A stretch of 64,000 bases of DNA from Paracoccaceae bacterium (GTDB taxonomy: Bacteria > Pseudomonadota > Alphaproteobacteria > Rhodobacterales > Rhodobacteraceae), in contig JAHYIZ010000008.1 of the NCBI GenBank assembly GCA_019429405.1, forward strand, positions 19,328 to 83,327, given 5' to 3'. Shown one piece after another: positions 43,481 to 51,932 of this stretch. A program made the position numbers and the translations under genes. The notes under the pieces were generated by a model. It saw only the letters and a list, made by a program, of their open reading frames with translations. It ran no database searches and was not told the DNA's origin. Every line of letters begins with the position of its first letter. The stretch's first letter is position 1.

Positions 43481-45255
43481 TGGCCAAGGAGCTCAATTCG
43501 ACGCAGCTGGTGCGCTACCTCGAAGGGCGCGGCATCCGCCATGTGTTCGGGCTTTGCGGGCACACCAACATCGCCGTGCTTTCGGCGATGGCGAACAGCA
43601 AGCTCAGCTTCGTCAACGTGCGGCACGAACAGATTTCGGCGCATGCCGCAGACGGTTATGCGCGCGTTACGGGCCACGCCTCGGTGGTGCTGTCGCACCT
43701 CTCGCCGGGGCTGACCAACGCCGCCACCGGGGTCGCCAACGCAGCGCTCGACTGCACCCCCATGGTGGTGATCGCGGGCGACGTGCCCAGCTACTACTAT
43801 GGCAAGCACCCGCACCAAGAGGTGAACCTGCACGCCGACGCCAGCCAGTATGAAATTTACCGCCCCTTCGTAAAGCGGGCCTGGCGGGTTGATACGCCGG
43901 AACTCTTCCCCGAAATCATGGAAAAGGCGTTTGCTTTGGCCGAGAGCGGCCAGCCCGGCCCGGTTCTGGTAAACGTTCCGATGGATTTCTTTTCCGCCGA
44001 GGTCGAAACCGCGCTCTGGGACCGGCTGAAAGCCAACGCGAAGGTGTTGGTGAAACCCTCAATCGACGATGAAACCGCGCGCGCCATTATCTCGCGGCTC
44101 TTGGACGCCAAGAACCCGGTGATCTACGCGGGCGGCGGCGTGGCGCTGTCGCGCGCCTGGGATGAGTTGCGCGCGCTGGTGGACCATCTGCAATTGCCCG
44201 TGGCCCACAGCCTGATGGGCAAGGGCTGCGTGCCCGATGACCACCCGCTTGTGCTGGGCATGACCGGCTTCTGGGGCACCAGTTTCACCAACCAGACCAC
44301 CCGCGAGGCCGACCTGATTCTGGGCCTCGGCACGCGGTTCAAGGAAGCCGATTGCTCGTCTTGGGAGCCGCAATACACCTTCGACATCGGCGAAGGCGCC
44401 AGCCGCCTGATCCAGATCGACATCGAGCCGCAGGAGATCGGCCGCAACTACCCGGTCGAGATGGGCGTGGTCGCCGACCTGAAAGCGGCGCTGAAGGTGC
44501 TGGTGCGGGTGGCGCGCGACATGGCCCCCAAGGGCGTGCAGCGCCCGGATTTGGTCAAATCCATCGCCGCCTTCCGGGCCGAATTTGCGGGCCGAAACGC
44601 CGAAATGCAGCGTTCCGACGCCTTCCCGATGATGCCCGAGCGCATTCTGGCCGACCTGCGCGCCGAAATGCCGCGTGACGCGATCCTGACCTCGGACGTC
44701 GGCTGGAACAAGAACGGCGTGGCGCAACAGTTCGACATCCTCACCCCCGGAAGCATCCTCATTCCCGGCGGCTTTGCCACCATGGGCTTCGGCCCGCCGG
44801 CCGCCCTTGGCGCCAAGATTGCGGCGCCTGATCGGGTGGTCATCAGCCTTGTGGGCGATGGCGGATTTGGCCAGAACCCGGCGATGCTGGCCACCGCCGC
44901 AGCCGAAGGCCTCGCGGTGATCTGGGTGGTGATGAACAACAACGCCTTTGGCACCATCGCAGGCCTGCAAAAGGCGCATTACGGGCTGACCTACGGCACC
45001 ACTTTCGCGCGTGCCGCCGACGTGATGGAGCAAACCCCCGATTACGCCGCCATCGCACGGGCCTATGGCTGCGACGGGGTGCGGGTGGCCTCGGCGGCAG
45101 GCTTCCGGCCCGCGCTGGCCGCTGCCATCGCCTCGGGACGGCCCACGGTGATCGACGTGGCGATGATCAACAACCCCACGCCGACCTCGGGGCACTGGAA
45201 CATTCTCGACATCTACTCGCCGGGGAAAAAGGTGGGGCACGTTACGACGAGGTGA
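43480..45255 (+). CDS. Thiamine-diphosphate-dependent enzyme, acetolactate synthase-like
   Basis: A 591-residue three-domain ThDP enzyme. The N-terminal PYR domain has RHEQISAHAADGYAR with the cofactor-activating Glu50. The middle domain is typical (VIYAGGGVALSRAWDEL). The C-terminal PP domain has the GDG...NN motif (VGDGGFGQNPAML...VVMNNNAFG). The superfamily includes 2-oxoacid decarboxylases, carboligases, sulfoacetaldehyde acetyltransferase and 2-hydroxyacyl-CoA lyase. The reaction is not readable from sequence. Its ATG (43480) touches the dehydrogenase stop, which suggests it hands an aldehyde to that enzyme. No ilvN-type small subunit is nearby, arguing against biosynthetic acetolactate synthase. 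Confidence 0.85.
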   Translation: MAKELNSTQLVRYLEGRGIRHVFGLCGHTNIAVLSAMANSKLSFVNVRHEQISAHAADGYARVTGHASVVLSHLSPGLTNAATGVANAALDCTPMVVIAGDVPSYYYGKHPHQEVNLHADASQYEIYRPFVKRAWRVDTPELFPEIMEKAFALAESGQPGPVLVNVPMDFFSAEVETALWDRLKANAKVLVKPSIDDETARAIISRLLDAKNPVIYAGGGVALSRAWDELRALVDHLQLPVAHSLMGKGCVPDDHPLVLGMTGFWGTSFTNQTTREADLILGLGTRFKEADCSSWEPQYTFDIGEGASRLIQIDIEPQEIGRNYPVEMGVVADLKAALKVLVRVARDMAPKGVQRPDLVKSIAAFRAEFAGRNAEMQRSDAFPMMPERILADLRAEMPRDAILTSDVGWNKNGVAQQFDILTPGSILIPGGFATMGFGPPAALGAKIAAPDRVVISLVGDGGFGQNPAMLATAAAEGLAVIWVVMNNNAFGTIAGLQKAHYGLTYGTTFARAADVMEQTPDYAAIARAYGCDGVRVASAAGFRPALAAAIASGRPTVIDVAMINNPTPTSGHWNILDIYSPGKKVGHVTTR

Positions 45256-45299
45256 GGCGGGCCAGGGGGCCGTTACCACGGGGCACCGCGCCAAGCGAA

Positions 45300-45391
45300 G
45301 GGCAGCGCCCGAACCGAGGGGGGGGCGAGAAGCGCCCCCGTCGTGCCGAAAGCACGCCTCCGGCGTGACGGGGGCGGTTCGGGCGCTGCCC
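45300..45391. repeat. Large intergenic inverted repeat with nested hairpins
   Basis: A perfect 17-bp stem, GGGCAGCGCCCGAACCG (45300-45316) with CGGTTCGGGCGCTGCCC (45375-45391), encloses smaller hairpins (GGGGGCG with CGCCCCC, and GCCG...CGGC). It sits 45 bases after the ThDP gene and about 115 before the QuiC-like start. It probably acts as a terminator or mRNA boundary. The rest of the 251-base gap holds no gene. Confidence 0.75.
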
Positions 45392-45506
45392 GGCGTGCCG
45401 CCGGGCGAAACAGAAAGTCGGGAGTAGCCCCTCCCGCAATTCGGTTTGCACCGCCCCCCGCGCAGGGCTACCTTGCAGCAAACCCCGGCGGCCGGAGGCC
45501 CACCCC

Positions 45507-47324
45507 ATGCAGCGTTGCATCTCGTCGCTATCCTTCTCGGACCCGCTGGCCGAGAAAATCCGTGCCGCCGCCGAAGCGGGCTTTGCCGGTATCGAGATTT
45601 TCCGCGAAGATATCGTGGGGTTTGACGGCGCGCCCGAAGACATAGCGGCGCTCGCAAAGGCCTCGGGCATCGCCATCACCAGCCTGCAAAGCTTGCGCGA
45701 CTGGGAGGCCTCGCCCAACGACCGCCGCGACTGGTGCGACACGCTGGCCGCGCGCTTTCTCGACCTCGCCGGGCGGCTCGGCGCTCCACTTCTCGTGGTC
45801 TGCGCAAACACCCGCGAAGATGCCCTGCCCGACCCGGCCACCGCCGCCGCCGACCTTGCGCGGCTAGCCGATATGGCCGCCGCGCGCGGCCTGCGCATCG
45901 GCTTTGAGGCGCTTGCCACCAGCACGCATGTGAAAACCTACGCGCAGGCATGGGACATCGTGCAGCGCGCGGGGCGCCCCAACCTCGGCCTTGTGCTGAA
46001 CGCCATTCACACCTTCGCCGCCGAGGCGCCACTTGGCGGGCTTGCCGCGCTCGACATGGACCGGGTGTTGCTTGTGCATCTGGCCGACGCCCCCACCACG
46101 CGCATCGACCCGCGCCTGATGACCGAGAGTTTCCGCCTGCTGCCGGGGCAGGGTAACCTGCCGGTGGCTGAACTCTATGCGGGCCTCATGTCGCGCGGCT
46201 ATAGCGGGCCGATGTCAATGGAGATTTTCAACGACCAGCTGCGCGCGCTTGAGCCTGCGCTGATCGCCCGCGATGCAATGCGCAGTTTCGATCTGCTTGA
46301 TGACCATCTGGCAGCTGCCGGTGCGGTGCATTCGGTCGTGCAGGACGTGGCCTTCATCGAGCTTGCCTGTCAGGGCACCGACGCCGCCGACCTTGCCGCG
46401 ATGCTGACCGCCATGGGGTTCAGGCAAACCCATGCCGGAAAGGCGCTTGCGGCCTATGCGCAGGGCGGCGTCACCTTGTTGCTGAACAGCGCGACCACTG
46501 GGCTTGCGCATTCGCTTTACCTCATGCAGGGGCTTTCGGTCGCGTCGCTGGGGCTGCGGGTTTCCGACCTCGCGCCGCTTGCGCGGCTGGCCGAGCCGGG
46601 GGGTGATGCCGGCGGGCACGACCTGCCGCTGGTCCGGGGGCCTGGCGGCAGCGCCTTTTACCTGCTCGACCGGCCGCTGGCCGAGACTGGCTTTTTCCGC
46701 AGCAAGCTGCCAGCGGTAAAGGGCGCCACGGCGGGCGACGGGCTAAGCCACATCGACCATTTCGCGCAGGCGCTGGTGCCCAACCTGTTCCTTTCGGCGC
46801 TGCTTTTCTACCGCGCGATCTTTGATTTCCGCTCAGAATCGCAGCGCGATGTGCTCGACCCGCACGGCACGGTGCACAGCCGCGTCGTAGCCAATGACAC
46901 GGGCGCGGTACGCCTGTCGCTCAATTCATCGCTAAGCGCGGGCACCTCGACGACGCGGTTTCTGGAAAAGGCGGGCTATGCCGCGTGGCACCATTTTGCC
47001 TTCGCCACGCCTGACGTTTTTGCCTTTGCCGCCACGCTGCCGGGCGCCTATGTGCTGAAAATGCCGCCCAACTATTACGACGATCTGAACCTGCGTTTTG
47101 ACCTGCCCGCCGATCTGGTCGACAAGATGCGCGCGCTCAACATCCTTTTCGACCGCGATGCGCAAGGCGAATATTTCCAGCTTTACACCCGCGCGATCAA
47201 TGGCTTGTTCTTCGAGGTCGTGCAGCGCAACGGCTATGCCGGGCTAGGCGCGCCCAACGCCGGGGTGCGGATGCTGGCGCAGGCGCGCGAGTATGAGGCG
47301 GCACACGCGATGGATATGTTCTGA
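45507..47324 (+). CDS. 3-dehydroshikimate dehydratase-like protein: sugar phosphate isomerase barrel fused to HPPD-like domain (QuiC type)
   Basis: A 605-residue two-domain protein. Residues about 1-270 form a metal-dependent TIM barrel (FAGIEIFREDIVGF, LRIGFEALATSTHVKTYAQAW, LVHLADAPTTRIDP, GPMSMEIFND). Residues about 285-600 resemble vicinal-oxygen-chelate domains of 4-hydroxyphenylpyruvate dioxygenase (FIELACQGTDAADLAAML, GLSHIDHFAQAL, YAAWHHFAFATPDV). The same fusion is found in QuiC1 dehydratases, which convert 3-dehydroshikimate to protocatechuate. With the quinate/shikimate dehydrogenase-like gene it suggests use of quinate or shikimate; protocatechuate ring-cleavage genes are not in the window. 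GGCCGGAGG precedes the ATG. Confidence 0.83.
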   Translation: MQRCISSLSFSDPLAEKIRAAAEAGFAGIEIFREDIVGFDGAPEDIAALAKASGIAITSLQSLRDWEASPNDRRDWCDTLAARFLDLAGRLGAPLLVVCANTREDALPDPATAAADLARLADMAAARGLRIGFEALATSTHVKTYAQAWDIVQRAGRPNLGLVLNAIHTFAAEAPLGGLAALDMDRVLLVHLADAPTTRIDPRLMTESFRLLPGQGNLPVAELYAGLMSRGYSGPMSMEIFNDQLRALEPALIARDAMRSFDLLDDHLAAAGAVHSVVQDVAFIELACQGTDAADLAAMLTAMGFRQTHAGKALAAYAQGGVTLLLNSATTGLAHSLYLMQGLSVASLGLRVSDLAPLARLAEPGGDAGGHDLPLVRGPGGSAFYLLDRPLAETGFFRSKLPAVKGATAGDGLSHIDHFAQALVPNLFLSALLFYRAIFDFRSESQRDVLDPHGTVHSRVVANDTGAVRLSLNSSLSAGTSTTRFLEKAGYAAWHHFAFATPDVFAFAATLPGAYVLKMPPNYYDDLNLRFDLPADLVDKMRALNILFDRDAQGEYFQLYTRAINGLFFEVVQRNGYAGLGAPNAGVRMLAQAREYEAAHAMDMF

Positions 47325-47340
47325 TCCGCGCGCCACACCG

Positions 47341-48513
47341 TTATGCGAACGGGTCGTAAAGCGCCGCTGCACCTTTCATCAGCGTTTTCGCCAGCACCGA
47401 GCGGTGAATTTCGGAGGTGCCGTCGAAGATCCGGTAAATTCGTGCGTCGCGGTAGTAGCGCTCAATCGGCAGATCCTTGCAAAAGCCCATGCCGCCGAAC
47501 ACCTGCACGGCGCGGTCGGCGACCCGGCCCAGTGTTTCCGCCGCCTGCACCTTGACCACCGAAATGCGGGCGCGCGGGTCCAGCCCCGCATCCATCTCCC
47601 ACGCCGTCTGCCACAGCGCCAGCCGCGCCGCGTTGATTTCAATCGCGCTGTCGGCCAGCATCTGGCCAACCATCTGGAACTCCCCGATGGCTTGCCCGAA
47701 CTGCCGCCGTTCGCGGGCGTAGTCCACCATCAGATCCATGATCTTGGTGGCCTTGCCGATGGACCGCGCGCCCACCTGCGCCAGCCGCACCCGACCCAGC
47801 ACCGACAGCGCCATGCGGTAGCCCTCGCCCTCGCCCCCCAGAAGGGCCGCGCCTTCCAGCGGCACGTTGTCGAAGGCAAGCTCAACATGGCTGGTGCCGC
47901 GCAGCCCCATCATCGGTTGATCGCGCCCGATGGTCAGGCCGGGTAGGCCCTTGTCGACCATGAACATCGAAATGCCGCGCCCGCTTTTGCCGGGATCGGT
48001 CACAGCCGAGACGAGGAAGAAATCTGAAACGAGGCCGTCCGAGATGAAATGCTTGGCCCCCGTCAACCGCCAGCCCGCGCCGTCGCGGCTGGCGCGCGTG
48101 GTGATGGCGGCGGCATCCGACCCGGCACCCGGTTCGGTGATCGCGATTGAGCACACCCTTTCACCGCGCACCGTCGGGCGCAGCCAGCGTTCGACCTGAT
48201 CACCCTCACACGCCAGAAGCGCCTCGTAGATATTGCCAAAGGCGCGACGAATGAGAATGTCGGTGGTGCGGCCAAACTGTTCCTCGACCAGCATGGTGTC
48301 GAAGGCACTCAGCCCGCCGCCGCCATGTGCTTCGGGTATCGCCGTGGCATAAAGCCCAAGTTCGCGTGACTTGTGAAATATCTCGGCGGCTTTAGCGGGG
48401 TCTAGCTGCCCAGATTGTTCGATTTCTTCTTCAAGCGGCGCCAGTTCACGCGCAATGAAATCTCGCACGGTTTCCACCAGCAAGCGTTGTTCGTGGGTCA
48501 GGGCAAAGTCCAT
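47341..48513 (-). CDS. Acyl-CoA dehydrogenase family protein
   Basis: A 390-residue FAD-dependent acyl-CoA dehydrogenase: N-terminal helices (LTHEQRLLVETVRDFIAREL), the ITEPGAGSDAAAITTRA flavin/substrate block, a YARERRQFGQAIGEFQ helix and a C-terminal VQVFGGMGFCKDLPIERYYRD. Near the end the sequence is IFDGTSEIHR, with Asp where many members have the catalytic Glu of the EGT motif, so substrate or base may differ. It starts 8 bases after the IclR stop and is likely cotranscribed with it. It converges on the QuiC-like gene with only 16 bases between stops. Confidence 0.9.
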   Translation of the reverse strand: MDFALTHEQRLLVETVRDFIARELAPLEEEIEQSGQLDPAKAAEIFHKSRELGLYATAIPEAHGGGGLSAFDTMLVEEQFGRTTDILIRRAFGNIYEALLACEGDQVERWLRPTVRGERVCSIAITEPGAGSDAAAITTRASRDGAGWRLTGAKHFISDGLVSDFFLVSAVTDPGKSGRGISMFMVDKGLPGLTIGRDQPMMGLRGTSHVELAFDNVPLEGAALLGGEGEGYRMALSVLGRVRLAQVGARSIGKATKIMDLMVDYARERRQFGQAIGEFQMVGQMLADSAIEINAARLALWQTAWEMDAGLDPRARISVVKVQAAETLGRVADRAVQVFGGMGFCKDLPIERYYRDARIYRIFDGTSEIHRSVLAKTLMKGAAALYDPFA

Positions 48514-48521
48514 GGGGCCTC

Positions 48522-49310
48522 TCAGGGTTGGCGTGGGGCGGTGAAATAGGTGGAGCCGGCGACCCGGTCGGAAAGCGCGCGGGCGGCATCACGCAGGGCG
48601 GGGGCAAGGGCGGCAAGGCGGTCTGGCGTCAGCCGCGTGCTCGGGCCGCCGATGGAAACAGTGCCAAGGCAGGTGCCGCTGGCCGGATGTAAAATCGGGG
48701 CCGCGATGGCCGACATGCCGGGGGCCGAACTGTCGATTACCAGCGCATGGCCGCAAGCCCGCGCCTCCGCCAGGCGTTGTTCCACATCGTCAAGCGTGCG
48801 CGGCGCGTTGGGGCCAAGGCCCGGCGCCGCCAGCCCCTGTTCTGCCACCAGCGCCAGTGCATTCGCCTGCGGCAGCGTGGCAAGCCACGCAAGCCCCGTG
48901 GCCATGCTGGCCAGATGCGCGGCATCGCCCATTTGCGGGTCGTAAATGAGGCCCGAGCGCGCGCCTTGCGCCTTGGCCACCCAGACCTGCCGGTTGCCAT
49001 CGGTCACCGACAGGCGCACCAGCTCGCCCGATTGCGCCGCCAGCGCCTCAAGCACCGGCTGCGCTGCATCGACCGTACCAAGCGCGCCGAGGTGGCGAAA
49101 GGCGAGCGAAACCAGACGCGGCGTCAGGTGGTAATTTGCACCCGCATCCTGCGCCGCATAGCCCATTCGAACAAGCTCGGCCATCAGCCGGTGCGCGCCG
49201 CTTTTGGGCATTTCGAGCGCCTCGGCAATGCGGGCGAGCGCAAGCCCTGCCGGGTTCTCGACCAGCAGTTCCAACGCGCGCAGGCTGCGTTCGGTGTGGG
49301 TGAAAGGCAT
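48522..49310 (-). CDS. IclR-family transcriptional regulator
   Basis: A 262-residue regulator. The N-terminal helix-turn-helix reads RSLRALELLVENPAGLALARIAEALEM split over helices, then PKSGAHRLMAELVRMGY. The effector domain has LSVTDGNRQVWVAKAQG and PGMSAIAAPILHPASG. The start at 49310 gives the usual length. It leads a two-gene operon with the acyl-CoA dehydrogenase and probably controls it and itself through the palindrome just upstream. IclR proteins often govern aromatic or quinate/protocatechuate catabolism, which fits the neighbourhood. Confidence 0.92.
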   Translation of the reverse strand: MPFTHTERSLRALELLVENPAGLALARIAEALEMPKSGAHRLMAELVRMGYAAQDAGANYHLTPRLVSLAFRHLGALGTVDAAQPVLEALAAQSGELVRLSVTDGNRQVWVAKAQGARSGLIYDPQMGDAAHLASMATGLAWLATLPQANALALVAEQGLAAPGLGPNAPRTLDDVEQRLAEARACGHALVIDSSAPGMSAIAAPILHPASGTCLGTVSIGGPSTRLTPDRLAALAPALRDAARALSDRVAGSTYFTAPRQP

Positions 49311-49324
49311 GGCGACTCCAAAAC

Positions 49325-49339
49325 TGGAATGCTGTTCCA
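49325..49339. promoter_or_regulatory. Candidate IclR-type operator
   Basis: TGGAA-N5-TTCCA, a perfect 15-base palindrome 15 bases upstream of the iclR start codon. It fits the TGGAAATNATTTCCA pattern known for IclR sites, which suggests autoregulation. Confidence 0.6.
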
Positions 49340-49360
49340 ATAATTCGAATCGACGCCGTG

Positions 49361-49398
49361 GGCAAGAAAAAACCGCCGCGCGGGGGGCGCGGCGGTTT
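49361..49398 (-). terminator. Rho-independent terminator of argF
   Basis: A perfect 11-bp stem, AAACCGCCGCG (49370-49380) with CGCGGCGGTTT (49388-49398), is followed on the minus strand by a T-run (TTTTTTCTTGCC counting the stem end). It lies 28 bases after the argF stop. Confidence 0.88.
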
Positions 49399-49426
49399 GT
49401 GACCGTGGCAAGCGGGGTGAGGTCGC

Positions 49427-50353
49427 TCAGACCCCGAGGCACCAGCGCATGATTGCCTTTTGCGCGTGCAGGCGGTTTTCGGCTTCGTCGAACACCACCG
49501 AAGCAGGACCATCCATCACTGCACTCGTCACCTCATCGTCGCGATGCGCGGGCAGGCAATGCATGAAAAGGGCGTCGGGCCGGGCCGCCGCCATCAGCGC
49601 CTCGTTCACCTGATAGCCGCGCAACTGGTTATGGCGCCGCTCCTTGGCCGATTCCGGGTCATGCATCGAAACCCATGTGTCGGTCACCACCAGATCGGCG
49701 CCCGCGACCGCCTTGTAGGGGTCGCGTTCGATGCGGGCATCGACGCCCTGGGCGCGGGCGAAATCAAGCCAGCCGCGCTCGGGGTCGAGCGGTTCGGGGC
49801 CGGTGAAGGTGAAATCAAACCCGAACTGCCCGGCGGCATGCAGGAAGCTGGCGCAAACGTTGTTGCCATCGCCCGACCAGACCACCTTTTTGCCCGTGAT
49901 CGGGCCACGGTGTTCTTCATAGGTCATCACGTCAGCCATGATCTGGCAGGGGTGGGTGCGGTTGGTCAGCCCGTTGATCACCGGCACCGTGGCGTGCTCG
50001 GCCATTTCCAGCAGGGTTGCCTCTTCAAAGGTGCGGATCATGATGAGGTCAACATAGCGCGACAGCACGCGGGCGGTGTCGGCAATGGTTTCGCCGTGGC
50101 CAAGCTGCATTTCGCGCCCCGACAGAACCATGGTCTGCCCGCCCATCTGGCGCACGCCGACATCGAAGGAAACGCGGGTGCGGGTTGAGGGTTTTTCAAA
50201 GATCAGCGCCACCATCCGGCCCGCCAGCGGCGCCTCATCGTCGGGCGCGCCGCGCGGGCGATCCTTGCGCGCGTCTTTCATGGCGCGGGCGGTGTCGATC
50301 ATGGTGCGGAGCGCGGCGGGGTCGGTGGTGTGGATATCGAGAAAATGCTGCAT
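49427..50353 (-). CDS. argF: Ornithine carbamoyltransferase
   Basis: A 308-residue enzyme that makes citrulline from ornithine and carbamoyl phosphate in arginine synthesis. Signatures are [12 protein letters not shown] (carbamoyl-phosphate binding), [17 protein letters not shown] (ornithine binding) and the ornithine-specific HCLPAHR. The start [12 protein letters not shown] matches the family; the frame runs further through the intergenic repeat but lacks homology. It is downstream of argD in the same orientation, so the pair forms part of the arginine pathway. Confidence 0.97.
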   Translation of the reverse strand: MQHFLDIHTTDPAALRTMIDTARAMKDARKDRPRGAPDDEAPLAGRMVALIFEKPSTRTRVSFDVGVRQMGGQTMVLSGREMQLGHGETIADTARVLSRYVDLIMIRTFEEATLLEMAEHATVPVINGLTNRTHPCQIMADVMTYEEHRGPITGKKVVWSGDGNNVCASFLHAAGQFGFDFTFTGPEPLDPERGWLDFARAQGVDARIERDPYKAVAGADLVVTDTWVSMHDPESAKERRHNQLRGYQVNEALMAAARPDALFMHCLPAHRDDEVTSAVMDGPASVVFDEAENRLHAQKAIMRWCLGV

Positions 50354-50370
50354 CGTGTGGTTCCTTGCAG

Positions 50371-50421
50371 AGGCCGGGGGCGCTGCCCCCGGACCCCCGG
50401 GGTATTTGGACAAAGAAGAAA
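50371..50421 (-). repeat. Intergenic hairpin repeat, copy C
   Basis: Read on the minus strand: TTCTTCTTTGTCCAAATACC, then CCGGGGGTCCGGGGGC, loop, GCCCCCGG. This is nearly the same layout as copy A. It fills the argD-argF gap, so here it does not simply mark the end of an operon. It may attenuate or process the transcript. Confidence 0.75.
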
Positions 50422-51600
50422 TCAAGAGCGGGTTTCGAGCGCGGTTGCGGCACGGTCAAGCCGGGCCACAGCTTCGGCAAGATCGGCGTCGGGGATGTTG
50501 AGCGCGGGCAGAAGCCTGAGCACGTTGTCGGCGGCGGGCACTGTCAGCAGGTGTTCGGCATAGGAAGCCTTGACCACATCCACCGGGGCGGGCACGCATT
50601 TGAGGCCAAGCATCAGGCCCTGCCCGCGCACCGCCTCAAACACCTTGGGGTGGGCGGCGACCAGCCCTTCAAGGCCCTGACGGAAAAGGGCCGCCTTGCG
50701 GTTGACCTCTGCGAGGAAGGCGGGGTTCGCCACGATCTCCATCACCTTTGCCCCGACCGCGCAGCCCAAGGGGTTGCCGCCGTAGGTTGACCCGTGGGTA
50801 CCCGCAACCATGCCCGAGGCGGCATTTTCGGTGGCCAGCACCGCGCCAAGCGGGAAGCCGCCACCGATACCCTTGGCGACCATCATGATGTCGGGGGTAA
50901 CGCCCGCCCATTCGTGGGCAAAAAGGCGGCCGGTGCGGCCCATGCCGCATTGCACCTCATCAAAAATCAAAAGCGCGCCGCTTTCGTCGCATCTGCCGCG
51001 CAGCGCGCGAAGCTCGGCGTCGGGCATGGCCCGGATGCCGCCTTCGCCCTGAATCGGCTCAACCAGCACAGCGGCGGTTTGCGAACCGATGGCGGCCCCG
51101 AGCGCGTCCGCATCACCCCATTTCACCTGCCGAAAGCCGGGCATCAGCGGGCCAAAGCCCTTGGTCATCTTTTCCGACCCGGCGGCGGCGATAGCAGCGG
51201 TCGAGCGGCCATGAAAGGCGCCCTCGAAAGTGACTATTTCAAAGCGGTCGGCCTCGCCCCTGTCATACCAGTATTTGCGCGCCATCTTGACGGCAAGTTC
51301 CAGCGCCTCGGTGCCGGAGTTTGTAAAGAAAACGGTGTCGGCAAAGGTTGCGTTGACCAACGCATCGGCCAGGCGTTGCTGCTGCGGAATCTGGTAGAGG
51401 TTCGAGACATGCCAGAGCTTGCCCGCCTGTTCGGTCAGGGCCGCCACGAGGTCGGGGTTGGCATGGCCGAGCGCGTTGACCGCGATACCGGCGCCGAGGT
51501 CAAGGTAGCGGGTGCCGTCGGTTGCGGTCAGCCAGCTGCCCTCGCCTTTTTCAAAAGCCAGCGGGGCACGGGTGTAGGTGGGCAGAACAGAGGGTATCAT
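50422..51600 (-). CDS. argD: Acetylornithine aminotransferase (class III PLP)
   Basis: A 392-residue PLP enzyme of arginine (and possibly lysine) synthesis: [21 protein letters not shown] split over strands, [48 protein letters not shown] and [15 protein letters not shown] with the PLP Lys. It ends [15 protein letters not shown]. The start at 51600 gives the family N-terminus [14 protein letters not shown]. It is followed by argF after 68 bases. TTGACA on the minus strand at 51656-51651 may be its -35 element; the -10 is weak. Confidence 0.94.
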   Translation of the reverse strand: MIPSVLPTYTRAPLAFEKGEGSWLTATDGTRYLDLGAGIAVNALGHANPDLVAALTEQAGKLWHVSNLYQIPQQQRLADALVNATFADTVFFTNSGTEALELAVKMARKYWYDRGEADRFEIVTFEGAFHGRSTAAIAAAGSEKMTKGFGPLMPGFRQVKWGDADALGAAIGSQTAAVLVEPIQGEGGIRAMPDAELRALRGRCDESGALLIFDEVQCGMGRTGRLFAHEWAGVTPDIMMVAKGIGGGFPLGAVLATENAASGMVAGTHGSTYGGNPLGCAVGAKVMEIVANPAFLAEVNRKAALFRQGLEGLVAAHPKVFEAVRGQGLMLGLKCVPAPVDVVKASYAEHLLTVPAADNVLRLLPALNIPDADLAEAVARLDRAATALETRS

Positions 51601-51932
51601 GGGCGCGGTTCCTGAACGAAGGCCAATGGGTGCACGAGGGTGCAGGCGGCTGTCAACGAGTTCGGCGGGGTTCGGGGTGCGATTTGGCCGCAATGTGGCG
51701 CAAAACCGCAAGATCAGACGTCAGGCGCGGCGGGTGCTGCGTCGGGGACGGGCAATAAGGGCGGTCCGGGTGATCATGGCGGCTTCGGTAGCGCGGCGGC
51801 GACGGGTTGTAAAGAGGGGTGCGGGGGGTGCAATCTGTCGGACTGCGCTTGATTTCGCCGCGCGCGCCTTGTATCTCGGCACGTCCCGCCTAAAATGCTG
51901 CGGGCGATACCCCGAGTGCGGAAAGGTGGCCG
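51601..51932. other. Gene-free divergent region between argD and gcrA
   Basis: 332 bases without a convincing gene. It holds a possible argD -35 element (TTGACA, minus strand, 51656-51651) and a gcrA promoter at 51849-51877. By eye I find no GANTC methylation site in this stretch and no TTAA-N7-TTAA CtrA-type site. Confidence 0.6.
51849..51877 (+). promoter_or_regulatory. Candidate promoter of gcrA
   Basis: TTGATT (51849-51854) and TATCTC (51872-51877) with a 17-base spacer, about 55 bases before the start codon. The -10 resembles that of the rnpB promoter in this window (TATCTG). Confidence 0.5.

Noticed and set aside
42074..45255. Taurine/sulfoacetate degradation pathway (SauS plus Xsc)
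   Set aside because: The dehydrogenase resembles SauS, but there is no sulfonate transporter, phosphotransacetylase or sulfite exporter, and the ThDP enzyme cannot be assigned to Xsc by eye.
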